Made by a program: the position numbers and the translations under genes. Below are positions 36,012 through 47,639 of a stretch of DNA of 64,000 nucleotides, piece by piece. Each line of letters begins with the position of its first letter. Within the stretch, counting starts at the first letter, position 1. The stretch comes from Bimastos eiseni (Eukaryota; Annelida; Clitellata; Crassiclitellata; Lumbricidae), in contig OY365807.1 of NCBI GenBank assembly GCA_959347315.1, positions 29,356,868-29,420,867 of the forward strand, read 5' to 3'. The notes below the pieces were generated by a model that did no database searches, was not told the DNA's origin, and saw only the letters and a list, made by a program, of their open reading frames with translations.

Positions 36012-36084
36012 TTAACTCATTAACCACCAGCTGCTGCATAGATTTTCCCATACATTTTGCACACGCTCGTTCTTAAAGGATTAA
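36012..36084 (+). mobile_element. short TTAA-flanked MITE, copy 1
   Basis: TTAA at 36012-36015 and 36081-36084 bracket a 65-bp fold-back-like sequence ending CACACGCTCGTTCTTAAAGG. It shares CATTTTGCACACGCTCGTT-type sequence with the copy at 59888-59957. The TTAA duplication points to a piggyBac- or Kolobok-type MITE; TIRs are imperfect here. Confidence 0.5.
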
Positions 36085-36265
36085 GGTCAATCTCTCAGGA
36101 ATTTAAAAGGGCCTTGTATAGAAAAAGAGGTCGCTGTCAGAATAAATGGGGCTATACCCATCTACACGACGCCCAGAAGTAGGCTGTCAGTCGGTCTTCT
36201 GTCAGTCGGTCCTCTGAGCTCTAACGCCGTACGTCTTTCAACGCTGAACACATTAAATATCGTGC

Positions 36266-39200
36266 TGTGGCGTTCTGTCGCCCGAGCGCCTGCCTAGCGC
36301 TAACGGACGGTGTCGACTCCAGCTTGCGAACACGTCTGAAGTTGCCCGAGTCACTTTCTTACCAAATCTCAATGCTAATGGTTACTCTCTATATCTACCA
36401 GGATGTTCACTATCACCAGGCAAGATTAGGGACGGGTTTCTTCTCCAAGAAAGGTAACACGGCTCGAATTAGTAACGAGGTCTGACTCTGCCTAGTCCGC
36501 GGTCGCCGGATGGGCAACGTTCTAAGGATGGCCGTACTCAAAACAGGGTTCATAATCATACCGGCAGGAGTCTTCCTCGCCTTGCATACCTTCCAAGCTA
36601 CTAGCCTCGTCTTCCTCTACCCCTACCTGATGTAGTACCGTTCAGCATCTTGTGACTCTGAAACTATCGCCATTTAGGGACACCAAACGTTCTCTTAAGT
36701 TACGAGGTTCAGACATATTTGAAACAAGTCCATAAGCCATTTCGGCCTATACAATTATCGGTAGCTTAATCCAACGTCTTATACTCTTAGACATTACTGT
36801 CCCCAACTCTCTAACCTCTGTCGTCCTAAACACACCAGTCTCACAGCACTTCGTCATATCATGCTAGACACTTAGCTATCACGTCTTCTGCTCAACACGT
36901 ATCTCTCGATCTATTTCCGTGTATGGCATAAACGGCCGCACACGTATATTTTGTCATGCACATTTGACTGACTACGTTCCCGTCCTCTGTGTTAGCAGTT
37001 ACCCACCAACACTGATATATTCTGCTTCGATAAAAATGACACTGGCATGGTATTCACGGACACTGATAGTGAAGGTCTTCTGTCTATAACCTTCGCTATC
37101 TGCACACAGATCTTCGATCCGACCTACGCACGAGGGGGCCCGACCTCGCACTTTAGTCAGCTCTCAGAACTGTGTGTGACGACAAACAACCAAGTATTCA
37201 CCTGGGTACCCGATTACCCAAACGTACTCGTATCGATCACTTCGATCAGACACGCAAATAGATACACTTCGGGAAAATGGGAGGAGTATCTATGACCAAC
37301 GTAGGTAGCCAACAGTAATATTTACGCATCGATCAATTCTTGGTCTGCTTACTATCTTTACCCTGGGTTTCCGACTGCCCAGACTTTCACGTCGGCCTCT
37401 TGGCCCATTTCCGTGTGTGGCATACTGGCCTCACACGCATAAGTTATCAGGCACACGATTGTACCGCCAACACCGTAATATATTCTGATACTCGGGAAAC
37501 CGGGAGGAGTAACTATGACCAACGTAGGTAACAAACAAGAGTATCTATCGAACGACTATAAAGCCATCAAGAAGAGTTACTTGACTAGTAACCTGAAAGT
37601 ATCAATCGGCACCAGTGTTTTCTCTTGTTTGTCACGTGCTCTTCTAACGTGTTCACCCTCCACGTGTAATTCCAGCGGGTCCTTCGGGAATTTCCCCGAT
37701 ATTTCTATCGAGCGTATTCAATGGGGAACTTTCCCCGTATGTGCCAACGCTCCACCGGCAGCTCTCTCGGTTTGTACGGCTGCTACTGCGGGAATCTACT
37801 CGGCGTGTATTTCTTGCGGCCACCCGAATTTTCATGTCTCCGACAACCTGGGAAAAAGGGGAGGAGTATCTATGACCGAACTAGGTAGCCAACAAGTATA
37901 TTTCTCGGCCTGCTTGCATCCGTCATATACTTTAATATCCGATCACCCAGACTCTCACATGTCTTTAACTCTCATCGACTGCATTTATTCATCCCATCGT
38001 AGGAACATATTTGTATTCGGCACCAAGAGATCTGACCAACGGTAATGCACCAACTCTCGTCTTCTCAGACTCGATTCTCTCACAGGCAACTGAGGTAAGT
38101 GTCACCACGTTACCTCTATGTTTCACACAGACCTGTATTATTATAATCACTTTCTCTGAAGCAATTGTACTCTGTCTCTTATACACTGGAACGAACCACT
38201 GGCAGATCTTTCGAGGAAGTCCTCGAAAAGAGATTATGTAGTTAGATCTACAAGAAGAAATTAGTAGACGCCTCGCGGGGAAACCGCGAGCCAAGATATT
38301 GCAGCTAGACACACAAGTGAATAGATTTCTGGAAAACGAGAGGAGTAAGTGTGACCGACCTAAGTAGCCAACAAGAAGATTTACCGAAAGATCGCAAGAC
38401 AATAAAGAAGACATACTGCGGGGACACCGCAAGTACAGATATTACGTTTAGTAACTCAAGTAAAGATACGCGGGGAAACCGCGACCTAAGACATTGCGAT
38501 CAGACACGCAAATCAACAGATTGCTGGTAAACGGGAGGAGTAAGTATGACCACGCTAGGTAGCCAAGCATAGATATTTACAGAAAACCGTAAATAGAAAA
38601 GAATATGCGGAGACGCTCACAATTGATCAGGTTTTCGGCACCAAAGGGAACTTTCCCTGTATCGAACGCACCAATGGGGTCACCCTCCCCGTATTTATCG
38701 AATGTATTCATGTTTTCCAGTATTTGTCAACGGCTTCTCCGGTAGCTCTCAGTCTGTTTCCAACGGCTTCACGGGGCCACCCTCCCCGTCTTTTAACCAA
38801 CGTGTACACTGGGGAATTCTTCCCGTAAATTGTCTCAACAGTCGCCAGAAATCTGTCTCGATGTAGCGTTCGGTTGCTCGGGGCTTTACCCGATCTCTAT
38901 TTCTCACGGCCACCGACGGGGTCACGTATCCGACAACCGGCTGGTATTCTCGAGGAGTAACTATGACCGATCTAGGTAGCCAACCAGAATATTTCTCGGC
39001 CACCTGAACTCTCACGGTCTGCACGGTCGGGGATTTTTCCCAGTCTATCTCTCGGTCGGCCGCCGAGGCCTCTCTCGATATCTGCGTCGGTCCCTTCTGG
39101 GACTCACCCAGTCTGTATCACTCACGGCCACCAACGGGGTCACCATCTTCCCCGTATTTCCGAACAGACCTGTCATTCATTCAATTATTTCTCTCGATCG

Positions 39201-39676
39201 GGTCTTTACGCACTCTCGAACGGTAACCAGACCTGTGAGCATTTCTCACGATCGGTCTTTCTCTGTCAGCCTGTTGACTCCTACGATCAGGGCACGGTCC
39301 GTCTTGCGATCGACGGCAGAGGGGCCCACCCCACCAGATCAGCGAAAAGCAGCACCAGCCTGACCGCGAGAGCGGCTGTCACTAGAGGTCGTATTTATAT
39401 TTATATGGCAACACTCAACGATCCCTGGAGCGGTACGAGAACCACTCTACGTATGAAGCAGTACGAACCACTGCTCCACATATATAGCGATGCACCGCAT
39501 GTCAGGCTATACTCAAGCCAATTCATGCGTCTGCAAGCTATGCACTCAATTAAAAACCGCCGATCGGTCTTCCTTCCTATGCGCAACACTGTAAAAAAAT
39601 AGACGTAAAATAACACTATGGCGAGCCGATTATTTAAATAAATCATTCATTCAAGCCTTGTGGCCTGTCCGCCACA
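36266..39676 (+). mobile_element. 3.4-kb TGT..ACA element, copy 2
   Basis: 3411 bp, near-identical to 451-3828 and in the same orientation. It starts TGTGGCGTTCTG and ends CTGTCCGCCACA. GTGC at 36262-36265 and again at 39677-39680 is a perfect 4-bp duplication, different from copy 1, so this is an independent insertion. It lies in intron 3 of the minus-strand protocadherin. Relative to copy 1 it keeps about 60 extra bases near 36900 and lacks about 18 near 37460. One frame (37515-38045, 176 codons) is open here but interrupted in copy 1; it matches no family I know and starts at one of the 28S-like motifs. The low divergence implies recent activity. Confidence 0.85.
37279..38985 (+). repeat. 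six 28S-rRNA-like motifs inside element copy 2
   Basis: Counterparts of those in copy 1, at 37279-37314, 37502-37537, 37858-37894, 38338-38373, 38533-38566 and 38952-38985. The fourth reads GACCTAAGTAGCCAA here, closer to the rRNA TTAAGGTAGCCAA than the copy-1 version at that base. Confidence 0.75.
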
Positions 39677-39719
39677 GTGCAATAGGCGCCTTCAAGAGGT
39701 TATACAAAACAATACAACT

Positions 39720-39935
39720 CGGCATTTATAACGCTCTTTATCACGACAAGTCGTGCTAGAAAGCGCGCACACGTCTCGACGACGCAACTGCAGTTGTAAT
39801 GCAGAGCAATTGTGTGCGAAAGACTTGCTCAAGGTCCCTGCACAGTGACGCCTCGGACGAGAGTCGAACCCGCTCGCTCATCGCACACTGAACGTCACGG
39901 GCTGACCGTTCTAACCGATCGGCCATCATGCCACA
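39720..39935 (-). mobile_element. tRNA-derived SINE, copy 2
   Basis: Minus-strand copy of the family at 11716. The head TGGCCGATCGGTTAGAACGG and B-box-like GCGGGTTCGACTC are followed by TTGAGCAAGTCTTTCGC, TGCATTACAACTGCAGTTGC and a GAGCGTTATAAATGCC tail at about 39722-39740. Its tail resembles the GGCGCTATATAAAT ends of the LINEs in this window. It begins 43 bp from the end of the 3.4-kb element. Confidence 0.8.
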
Positions 39936-40942
39936 GATAAGGCGCTTTATAAATAGCAAGATACATACAGAGGGCTTATTCCTATGTATTAGGCTGCTTT
40001 GGTTACCTCATCATTGCTATTACTCTTCTCTCTTATATATATCCTCTGAATCAGTTGTCACTACGTCACACCAGGCCTTCAATCGTCGCTCACTCCATCA
40101 GGACCGAAGAAACATGCCTCAGTTTCTTCATGGAAGAACATGAACGAGTCGACTTCCGTTATTTATACGCCGACATGTATGTTGTTCTGTTCTACTGCTG
40201 ACCTTCTTCCGGTCAGCGAATCCTTGCGTTGCGTCACACTGACGCGCAGTTAATTGCAGCTCCGAACTCAACTGGTCTGTCAGCTAGCAAAAATTTTCTT
40301 CTTCTGTCACCTGGACCATGCTTGTACTGTTGTCGAAACCCATACATGTGGTAGTCTGAACTGGGCGGAGGCGCTATCCGCGGGTCTACCGAGCTTCTTC
40401 TGTGGGTCGTTTCGTTCCACATCATCTCACTTCCAATGGATAGGCCTACTTAAGGAATTTAATCAGCCTGGAGTTGGTGACCTCAGATTCCTCAATTACT
40501 AAAGAGGGAATAACCGTCCCCATTGCTTCACAAGGCCCAGAAAACAGCGTTCCTGTCACGGAAGCCGGCTGCTTCGTGAATTAGTACACGTGTGATTATT
40601 ATGCACTGGAATACGTGACTAAATTTTGAAACATGGAACCAGAACAAAACAGCGGACCCTATCACTGGAAATAATTTTCAAATAAATAGTTGTGCTGTCT
40701 TAATTAACTTATTTTTTAGTTTAGTTGATTTTAGACTGCTGATAAGCCATCATTGATACATCGATGACTGTTACTGCGGCAATTCTGTGCTATCAAGTAA
40801 CTACATGAATATAAAAAATGATTAAATGAAAGTAAATAAATAGTATTAATTGGGTGTATTAGTTTAAACTTTAATGACAGTATAACACAATGATTAAACA
40901 TTTCTTCCATAGTCCATCGGCTTGATATCATTTACTTTTTAC

Positions 40943-41085
40943 CAGAGGCGGTGATCTCGTTTGAGAGTTGGGGGTACACCCAATGAGAGGGCTAAGAAAT
41001 GTGGGGGGAAACGCATAATGTGTTCCCTATTTGTAAAAGGTTGGGGGACTTGACTCCTCGGAACCCCCCGGGATCGCCCTTCCTG
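40943..41085 (+). mobile_element. hAT-type MITE family A, copy 2
   Basis: 143 bp: CAGAGGCGGTGATCTCG at the left, CCGGGATCGCCCTTCCTG at the right, interior AATGAGAGGGCTAAGAAAT as in copy 1. The flanks CTTTTTAC and CTTTTACA look like an 8-bp duplication with one shifted base. Confidence 0.75.
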
Positions 41086-41869
41086 CTTTTACATTTAAAC
41101 AAATCTAACTTTTGCCGCTTCTAGGCCGGGGCCTTGTTGGCTTAGTGGTAAATCCGACGTTGCAACTAAAGAAATAGTTCGGATATCTTCATAGGAGGAC
41201 CGTTTCGTGATAGCCTACAGTTTTCCATCGTTTGTGTATGTATGACCGTTCTACAGTTTCCATATTTCAGAATTTTCATCAATTTTATGAATTTATTCAT
41301 ACTGTCATTATTTTTGGAATCATGAGGCGACGACCATTAACTTCATTTTCGTCCATTTGGTTGTGTTCATGTCTACTTAGCTCCTTAGAATCAACCAAGG
41401 TAAAAGTGATTAAGGTCTCCAACTTGTCTTCTTTGAAATTCCAAACTGAAATAATGTGCGACTACCGAGTTTTGCCTTTCCAAATGAGTTAGCTCTTCTC
41501 CTCGTTGATGTGCTCCAGATTTGTGCTTATATGCCATCGTTACAAACGAAATTAAATTTATTTGCTTTATTAGGCCTTTAGTTAGGCCTTAGAGCGCACA
41601 ATGCTAAATTTAGCAGAAGAAAGTTCTTTTTTTATCAAAAATTGGTGAATTCCACAGCAAAGAATATATAAGTAAGGTAAATTTAGATGGTTGGAGTTTG
41701 AACTGATTGTAGTTAAGTGTCATTAATATACATTCAAAAAGGAAAAATTCATATAATTTAATAAAAATTGAGTATTTTGTATTTCATAAATTGATTGCGG
41801 GCTCGGTCCGGGCCCCGCAGTCATCGCCGCGGCCTAAGTCCAAACATATTGCCCTCCCTCCTCCCATAC

Positions 41870-42290
41870 TAGGTATTGAGAAGATCTAGAGGAATTCTTG
41901 GTGTCACCATCTTTGATCGAGAGTTGGATTTGAGTCACACATTTACAAAATTTGCTGCGAAGTCCGGCATTCCATGTTCGCGATTCGTGTTTTAGTCTGC
42001 CACGGCCTCCGTGGTCAACGATTGCTTGATTCTGTCCGAGCTACTGCCCTTCCACAACTACTCTACGCCTCCCGTTTGGTGGAGATTCGAAAATTACGGG
42101 GAGCGCAACCGCCTAAATGATCTCTTAGGGAAATTGACCCGTTCTGGCTTCCTTCCTGTTGACTTTCCTTCTTGTTGAAGAACATTGCTGTTGAGCTGAC
42201 TTCGCTCATTTCCGCTCAGTTTTGTTGAACCATGTCGCATCCTTTACAGCCATCTCCCTCTATTCAATAAAATTCCTACCTACTAACTTA
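41870..42290 (+). mobile_element. degenerate LINE reverse-transcriptase fragment
   Basis: Plus-strand pieces: RGILGVTIFDRELDLSHTFT at about 41889-41948, SATASVVNDCLILSE, WWRFENYGERNRLNDLLGKL near 42080-42138, and SGFLPVDFPSC. The L.V.FD..LDLS and RLNDLL.KL..SG.LP.DFPS blocks are typical of a CR1/Jockey-type C-terminal region. Stops and frame changes show it is dead. Confidence 0.6.
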
Positions 42291-43869
42291 CTGTATACAG
42301 TATTTTGCTCGGAAATTGACGTCATCTTCATCTTCGCCGTCATCATAGCTGTCGTGACAGACTTAAGAAATTCTTTGAAGACTAACTCCGCCATTTTTCA
42401 ATAATTGCCACCAATTGCCGAGCTATGCATGACCTCGGCGTTTTGCTGGTCTGTGGCTCTTGTTATGGCCAGCTATATCTCTCTATCTCTTTGTCTCTAT
42501 CTGTCTCTCTGCTTCTTCTATTTAAGTTACTCTCGTTCGTAATTTCACGCAGTCTTCTGCTTCGAAGGAAGGATGGAAGGAAGTTAGTGAGAGATGGAGG
42601 AAAAGTAAAGGAAGGAAGGAATAAAAAGAAGACGCAGACAGGATGTATACAGAAGGTTAACATCGAAGACAGCGTCTTTGAAATGAAGAACCATGCTGCC
42701 AATCGATGAGTTTATGCTGTAAGCGGAATCCAGCATCATAAATTATAGAACAACATATTCTGGTCATTAAAAATCAAAAGAACTCGCCCACATTAGGCGT
42801 ACGCATGCTTTCCTCATCGTATATGGAACATTGTCAACATCATTGCCATCATCAACATCATCCTTCATCAAGCATAAATCAGCATCTTCATTCACCATCA
42901 TTTTCACTATCATCCTTTTCGAGTGCAAAGAATGTAAAGGAGTGTGAGGCTTCAATTCATAGAAATCTTACTTCAATGCACAGGTCTGTAATATAGACCT
43001 ATGCAGTGACATAATATTTACTTATGAAAGTATCATATCATGGCACCCTTCAACGGTACAAAGCAGACACTTAGCTGCATATAGAACCACTAACAGGCAA
43101 TCAATTGCACATGTAGACACTTCACGAAAAATGGCTCAAGCCTTTTTATCTGTTTGGTTCTAGTATGTGAGAAGAGTATATGAAAGCATATGATCGATTT
43201 ATTACGATTACAAGGATGGCTGCAAAGCGTCAGGGCAGATGATTGAACAGGGAGCACAAAGATTGAAGGAAAGCGAAAGCGGGAAGTTCCTCACCCGTAG
43301 CAACATTTTACTACAATGTCTCATACATGAAGATCAAGAAGTGGTAAACACGGGTAAAAATTGGTTATTGTCTAGAGTTGCAGATATCATATCGGTGACA
43401 GCAAGAATATGCATGGGGATGAGCTCCAATCTTGTAACATCGACAGTAGATGTGAGAAGTCAACGGTCTCTCTTATTATAGGCTGTACTCGGCTGCTGCA
43501 CGCCGATGTAGGCCTACATCCGTATTGTTGTGCAACATATTGTTCGCGTCTTACATTCTAGAGTTTGACTGGTCACTGCTCAGTGATGGCAATTGGTTAT
43601 TTGAAAATCGAGGCCTCCTTCCATTATGCATTTATTGTAGGCTGATGAAATCTGATGAGGAAATTCCTAATTCTTTAATTTCCGGACTGAGTGTGCCTGC
43701 CTGTAGGCAACACGTACATTCCACTGTTTCATGAATTTTGTATGCACGTTAAGATTGTCCAATAATCGTGAACAAATTATCTTTCTGACATGTTTTATTG
43801 CGTTACATGCACAAACTCAGTGACGGTTATTCTTGAGCGGTGCTACTTTTGCAATCAAAAACCAATGAG

Positions 43870-44240
43870 TATTTCCGGAATATGTAAATATGATGACTGA
43901 CGGTTTCCTATTGAACATAGTGCGATAGGCCTACGTGTAAATATGTCGAGAATTGGTTTCCTATCGAATGCGGTGGAATATATGTGTAAATATGACTAGA
44001 GACTGTTACATGTACTAGTACCTATTAAGTGTAACAGTACTACAGTAGTGGGATATGTGTAAATATGAGGATAGATGGTTTCCTATTGAATGTAACGGAA
44101 TATGTGTGAATATGTTGATAGACAGTTACCTATACCGTTGAGTGTAATATGAGGACATTTGACGTAACACGGCTAGGCCCTATCTATTGGGTGGAATGGA
44201 ATATGATTAGGCCTGAATATATGCGTGAATGTGTTGCTTG
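43870..44240 (+). repeat. degenerate tandem repeat, unit about 55-65 bp
   Basis: At least five diverged units with a GGAATATGTGTAAATATGA block followed by GATAGANGGTTTCCTATTGA. One unit is expanded by ACATGTACTAGTACC-type sequence. No relation to other repeats in the window was seen. Confidence 0.65.
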
Positions 44241-45522
44241 AAAATTCGCTTGAAATTGCTGAGTCGTTTCTGGAAGATGGAAATATAAGCGCGTTTGAAT
44301 GCTTGTGGTTCTAGATGTAAAATTTTTGATAGTTTGTAGCTGACCGCAGAACTATCTATATGCTTATTGATTCGACCGTTTTCTGTGAGAGCAGCCTGGT
44401 CTTATCTGTCTTTTCCTTACTAACAGAGAACGTTTTAAGGATTATGTGTCATGAGCAACAGTAATCGTGTTTATTACGTATAGGCCTACATCGACTGCTG
44501 TTAACTGATTAGTTGGTCATATATAGGGTGACTCAACTTGTCTGCAACCGAACAATTTTTTCTGCCAGATTTACAAGGGAATGATTTCTCCACAATTCAT
44601 GAAAAATTGACTAAAAACTTCAAACACTTAAAACATTAAATATTCTACTGTGTACTTTCAAAATCACACAGGAAATGGACAGTCACTTGTAAATATTAAT
44701 GTCAATTGACATTACGGCTCATTACGAATTCAGAGATCTGGTAAACAGTTTATCTTAAGCCTGTAATAGTTGAATCAATAAATTTTGGCAGCTACATTTC
44801 CAGGGATTGTTGAATCAATGAATATATTTAAGCTACATTTTCAAGAATTGTTGAGAGATCCTTATACTGTAAAACCTGATAATTTTGCATAAATGTCTCA
44901 ACTGGTTTCTGAGAAATTGCATTTGTCCTGTGGAACATCTTTTATTGAGCCGCCTTGTGCATGCATTGAGTAGAGTAGGCCTACAAGCAACAAGGGACAA
45001 GGCGCACTTGGGCTAAGACGATGTTGTCCAAAGAATCAGTCAGATGTCAGAAGTGAAGGCATATTATAGGCTCAATTCTAAACATGTCTGTCATATATAG
45101 AGCAGTCTATTCACTACTGCAGCGTCCTACTCTCACTCTCTATTGTGTGCTTGTTGATTTTGATGCTTCAAGCGAGACGGTTTCAGTGAGACGATCAAAG
45201 AAATTGAGAACTAACGAATGTTTCCAGGAGTATTTCTACGAGAGTAAAAATACAGCTGGTTCGCTGTAGTCAGATTCAAATCCGGTCACAGTTAGGCCTC
45301 TGTGTTGCAGCTCCCATTTGGGAGAGGAGTCGACGATGATGGTCCCTTTCCTATAGGCCTACTCCTAATCAACACAATATGGACTTCTTGATCGAGGTCA
45401 CATTATTCTGAGCATAAAGGAGGGAGTTGCTTCATTAGTCAACCAGTCATTTATTCCTAGCAAATTTTTCTCCCAGCATTTAAATTTCCATCGGCCATAC
45501 GTGCATAATGCAGGAGCCTCAC

Positions 45523-45810
45523 CTCTTCGAAGCAGCCCAACGATTTGCAAGTGGATTTGTCCAGTTTTCCTGTTGTCGGAAGAATTCCGTTCTCGCGAGT
45601 CCTTCCCAACCCTCCTCCTCCGCCTCCTCCTTTAATTCCGCTTCCTTCCACTCCTCCTCCTCCTGCTCGTTCTCGGTCGTCTACTTGTAGAGTCTTGTCG
45701 GCTGAATTCGCTGACTGACGTTCATCCTGTCTGGATCGGCGCAGCAGACGGCTGACTGAGGATGAATCCTCGTCCATCCAGTAGGCGGAACTGGACCGAG
45801 GAAAACTATT
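45523..45810 (-). CDS. protocadherin cytoplasmic-tail exon 3 (inferred)
   Basis: A 96-codon exon, phase 0 at both ends, between a strong acceptor (TTTCTGTTTGGTTTTTAG|AAT) and a strong donor (GAG|GTGAGG). The translation starts NSFPRSSSAYWMDEDSSSVS, continues with an arginine-rich RLLRRSRQDERQ, then a glycine run, and ends TGKLDKSTCKSLGCFEE. No domain is recognised; the Ser/Arg/Gly-rich composition fits an intracellular tail. Phase 0 agrees with the proposed GC donor at 54527 and with the acceptor of exon 4. The splice-site quality is the best evidence; membership in the cadherin gene is inferred from strand, order and phase. Confidence 0.65.
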
Positions 45811-46757
45811 CTAAAAACCAAACAGAAACAGCGCAGCCTGTAGACAGACCAGCCACGGTTTATCGCAACGGAAAACCCACCGAACATAATCAATCACCCG
45901 CTGACTAGAAGAGACGATCTGCTCATCAAAACAATTATCCGTTGATTGCAAATGACACAATCACACACTAGCATCAGTTGGTCGAAAAAAACGAGAGCCA
46001 ACAGAGACCTTAGCTATAAGGAAACTTATGGAAACGTAATTTGAATCGAATCCTTCAATATAGCGACGCAGTCTTGATGAACCTCTTCCTAAAGAGCAAC
46101 ACAAATAGAGAAATCTCCATTTGCAACAGTATAATTAGAGCACCACAGGGCTAATTTACAATCACTTTGTTGAAGAAATGACAATTTGTTCATCTAACAA
46201 ATTTTTTACCAGAATACATTGAGTCTTGAAATTCACATTCTTTTGTTGCCTATAATTTTAAACTAGTCGTCGTTGCTACAATCACGTGAAAGACAGACTC
46301 CAACATGACGCTGTTGTGTTCAGGTATAATGAAATATTAAAGCATAGACTGAACGATTGAACACTGATTGCTGATCGATTGTAGAAAAAGCAGAATTATT
46401 AGCAGCTGGAACTGAAATTGAAACAATGTTCAAAGGCTAGTATTCTTAATACGAATACACAGAGGCAAAGCGCAGAGGGAGATAGTATCTTATAGAAGCT
46501 ATGGCAAGATAGTGGGATGACTGCGAAAATAAATTTGTTCGGGGTCCGTACCATACATTTGAACTGCCGTCAAAATCCCTCAGTGGTCCGGATGCTGCAA
46601 CAGAAACGTTAATTCTGTGTCCAATGCTGAGCCTAGCAGTCGAAATGTTTCTGTAGATACTACTGGGCACAATGCAAATGATTCGGTGATCGGCCAGGCA
46701 GCAATAACATAAGATGCCTTTGACGAGATGATATGCTCATGGCGCTCTCAATAACAG

Positions 46758-46779
46758 CCTCTCTCTCTCTTTCTTTCTT

Positions 46780-46812
<33 letters not shown>

Positions 46813-46910
46813 TTCTCAATTGTTGTATCTCCTGCTGCCTTTATCTCCTCCTCCTTCTCTTGCTGTCTCTCTAGACTGTCTCTCTCTCTCTTTGTATCGC
46901 TGTCATCTCT
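46758..46910 (+). repeat. (CT)n microsatellite and pyrimidine tract
   Basis: CTCTCTCTCTTTCTTTCTTT followed by a long (CT)n, then a looser C/T-rich tract to about 46910. Confidence 0.9.
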
Positions 46911-47090
46911 ACACAATCTCAGCTGTCATTACTCCAATTTATTTTGTCCTTTTTTTATCGTCCACTCGTCCTTCTCTCTTTACATAATGTGTTTGACACA
47001 AGACCAAACATTCAACACCAAAACCGATACCAAGACCGAGCGGTGCAAGACCAAGCCCGAGACCGAATGATCCAAGACCAAGACCACAAC

Positions 47091-47276
47091 CAGGGCTGTA
47101 CCTAGGGAGGTGCCAACGGTGCTGTGACAGGGGCGCAAATATAGAAGGGGCACAAAATTTCAGGAGGGAATTACTTTAATTATTCAATAAATTCATTCTT
47201 TCTTGAAAAATGTGGGAGCGCCAGGTAAGGTCCTAATGCTAGGCACAGGGCGCAATTATAGCTTGGTACGGCCCTG
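47091..47276 (+). mobile_element. hAT-type MITE (family C)
   Basis: 186 bp. The left end CAGGGCTGTACCTAG and the complement of the right end CAGGGCCGTACCAAG match at 13 of 15. The flanks ACCACAAC and ACCAAGAC agree at six of eight. It is inserted in a CAAGACC-rich simple repeat (about 47000-47300). Confidence 0.75.
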
Positions 47277-47509
47277 ACCAAGACCACGACCAAGACCTAT
47301 ATTCTTTTTATAAGAAGGCCTACTTCAATTTATTCAATACTTGGCTTCGGCCTGAGAATATCACGCTATAAGACTATAAGATCAAGACCGCAGTCTCGAG
47401 ACCACGTCTAGATTGCTTAGTCTTTTCACATAATTGTGACTGCAACAATTTAGATAGCATCTTCGGTCGCTGCCTACTTCTAAAATGCTTTATACTCCAG
47501 ACAGTTGAC

Positions 47510-47608
47510 ACCTTTATTTAGCCTTGCGCAGGGCCGATATGATTGGCAGCTAGCAGACACCGCCGTCTAAATTCTCTAAAGTGAATCAGAAATTGTAGAT
47601 TGGCCTTT
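47510..47608 (+). repeat. 100-bp direct repeat, left copy
   Basis: ACCTTTATTTAGCCTTGCGC, GGCAGCTAGCAGACACCG, CTAAAGTGAATCAGAAAT and GATTGGCCT recur in the same order at 49542-49640, with about 10% differences. The two copies bracket the AACCGGTT and 24-bp arrays. Confidence 0.85.
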
Positions 47609-47639
47609 AAATTAGACCAGATTAACCGATTTCAACCGA

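Larger units (their letters stand above)
35739..45522 (-). other. protocadherin intron 3 (inferred)
   Basis: 9784 bp, donor GAG|GTGAGG, acceptor GTCTAG|. It contains the second 3.4-kb element, a tRNA-SINE, a MITE, a plus-strand LINE fragment, a TTAA-flanked short MITE and a degenerate tandem array. The remaining parts (40.0-40.9, 42.3-43.8 and 44.3-45.5 kb) show nothing I can name. Confidence 0.5.

Noticed and set aside
451..39676. One 39-kb LTR retrotransposon with the two 3.4-kb copies as its LTRs
   Set aside because: Each copy has its own matching 4-bp flanks (ATAT/ATAT and GTGC/GTGC), while the outer flanks (ATAT and GTGC) do not match, and the interior holds part of a host gene.
41110..41185. 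tRNA gene or SINE head (TTGGCTTAGTGGTAAATCC)
   Set aside because: An A-box-like string is present, but the B-box candidate (AGTTCGGATATC) lacks the GGTTCGA core and no cloverleaf can be drawn.
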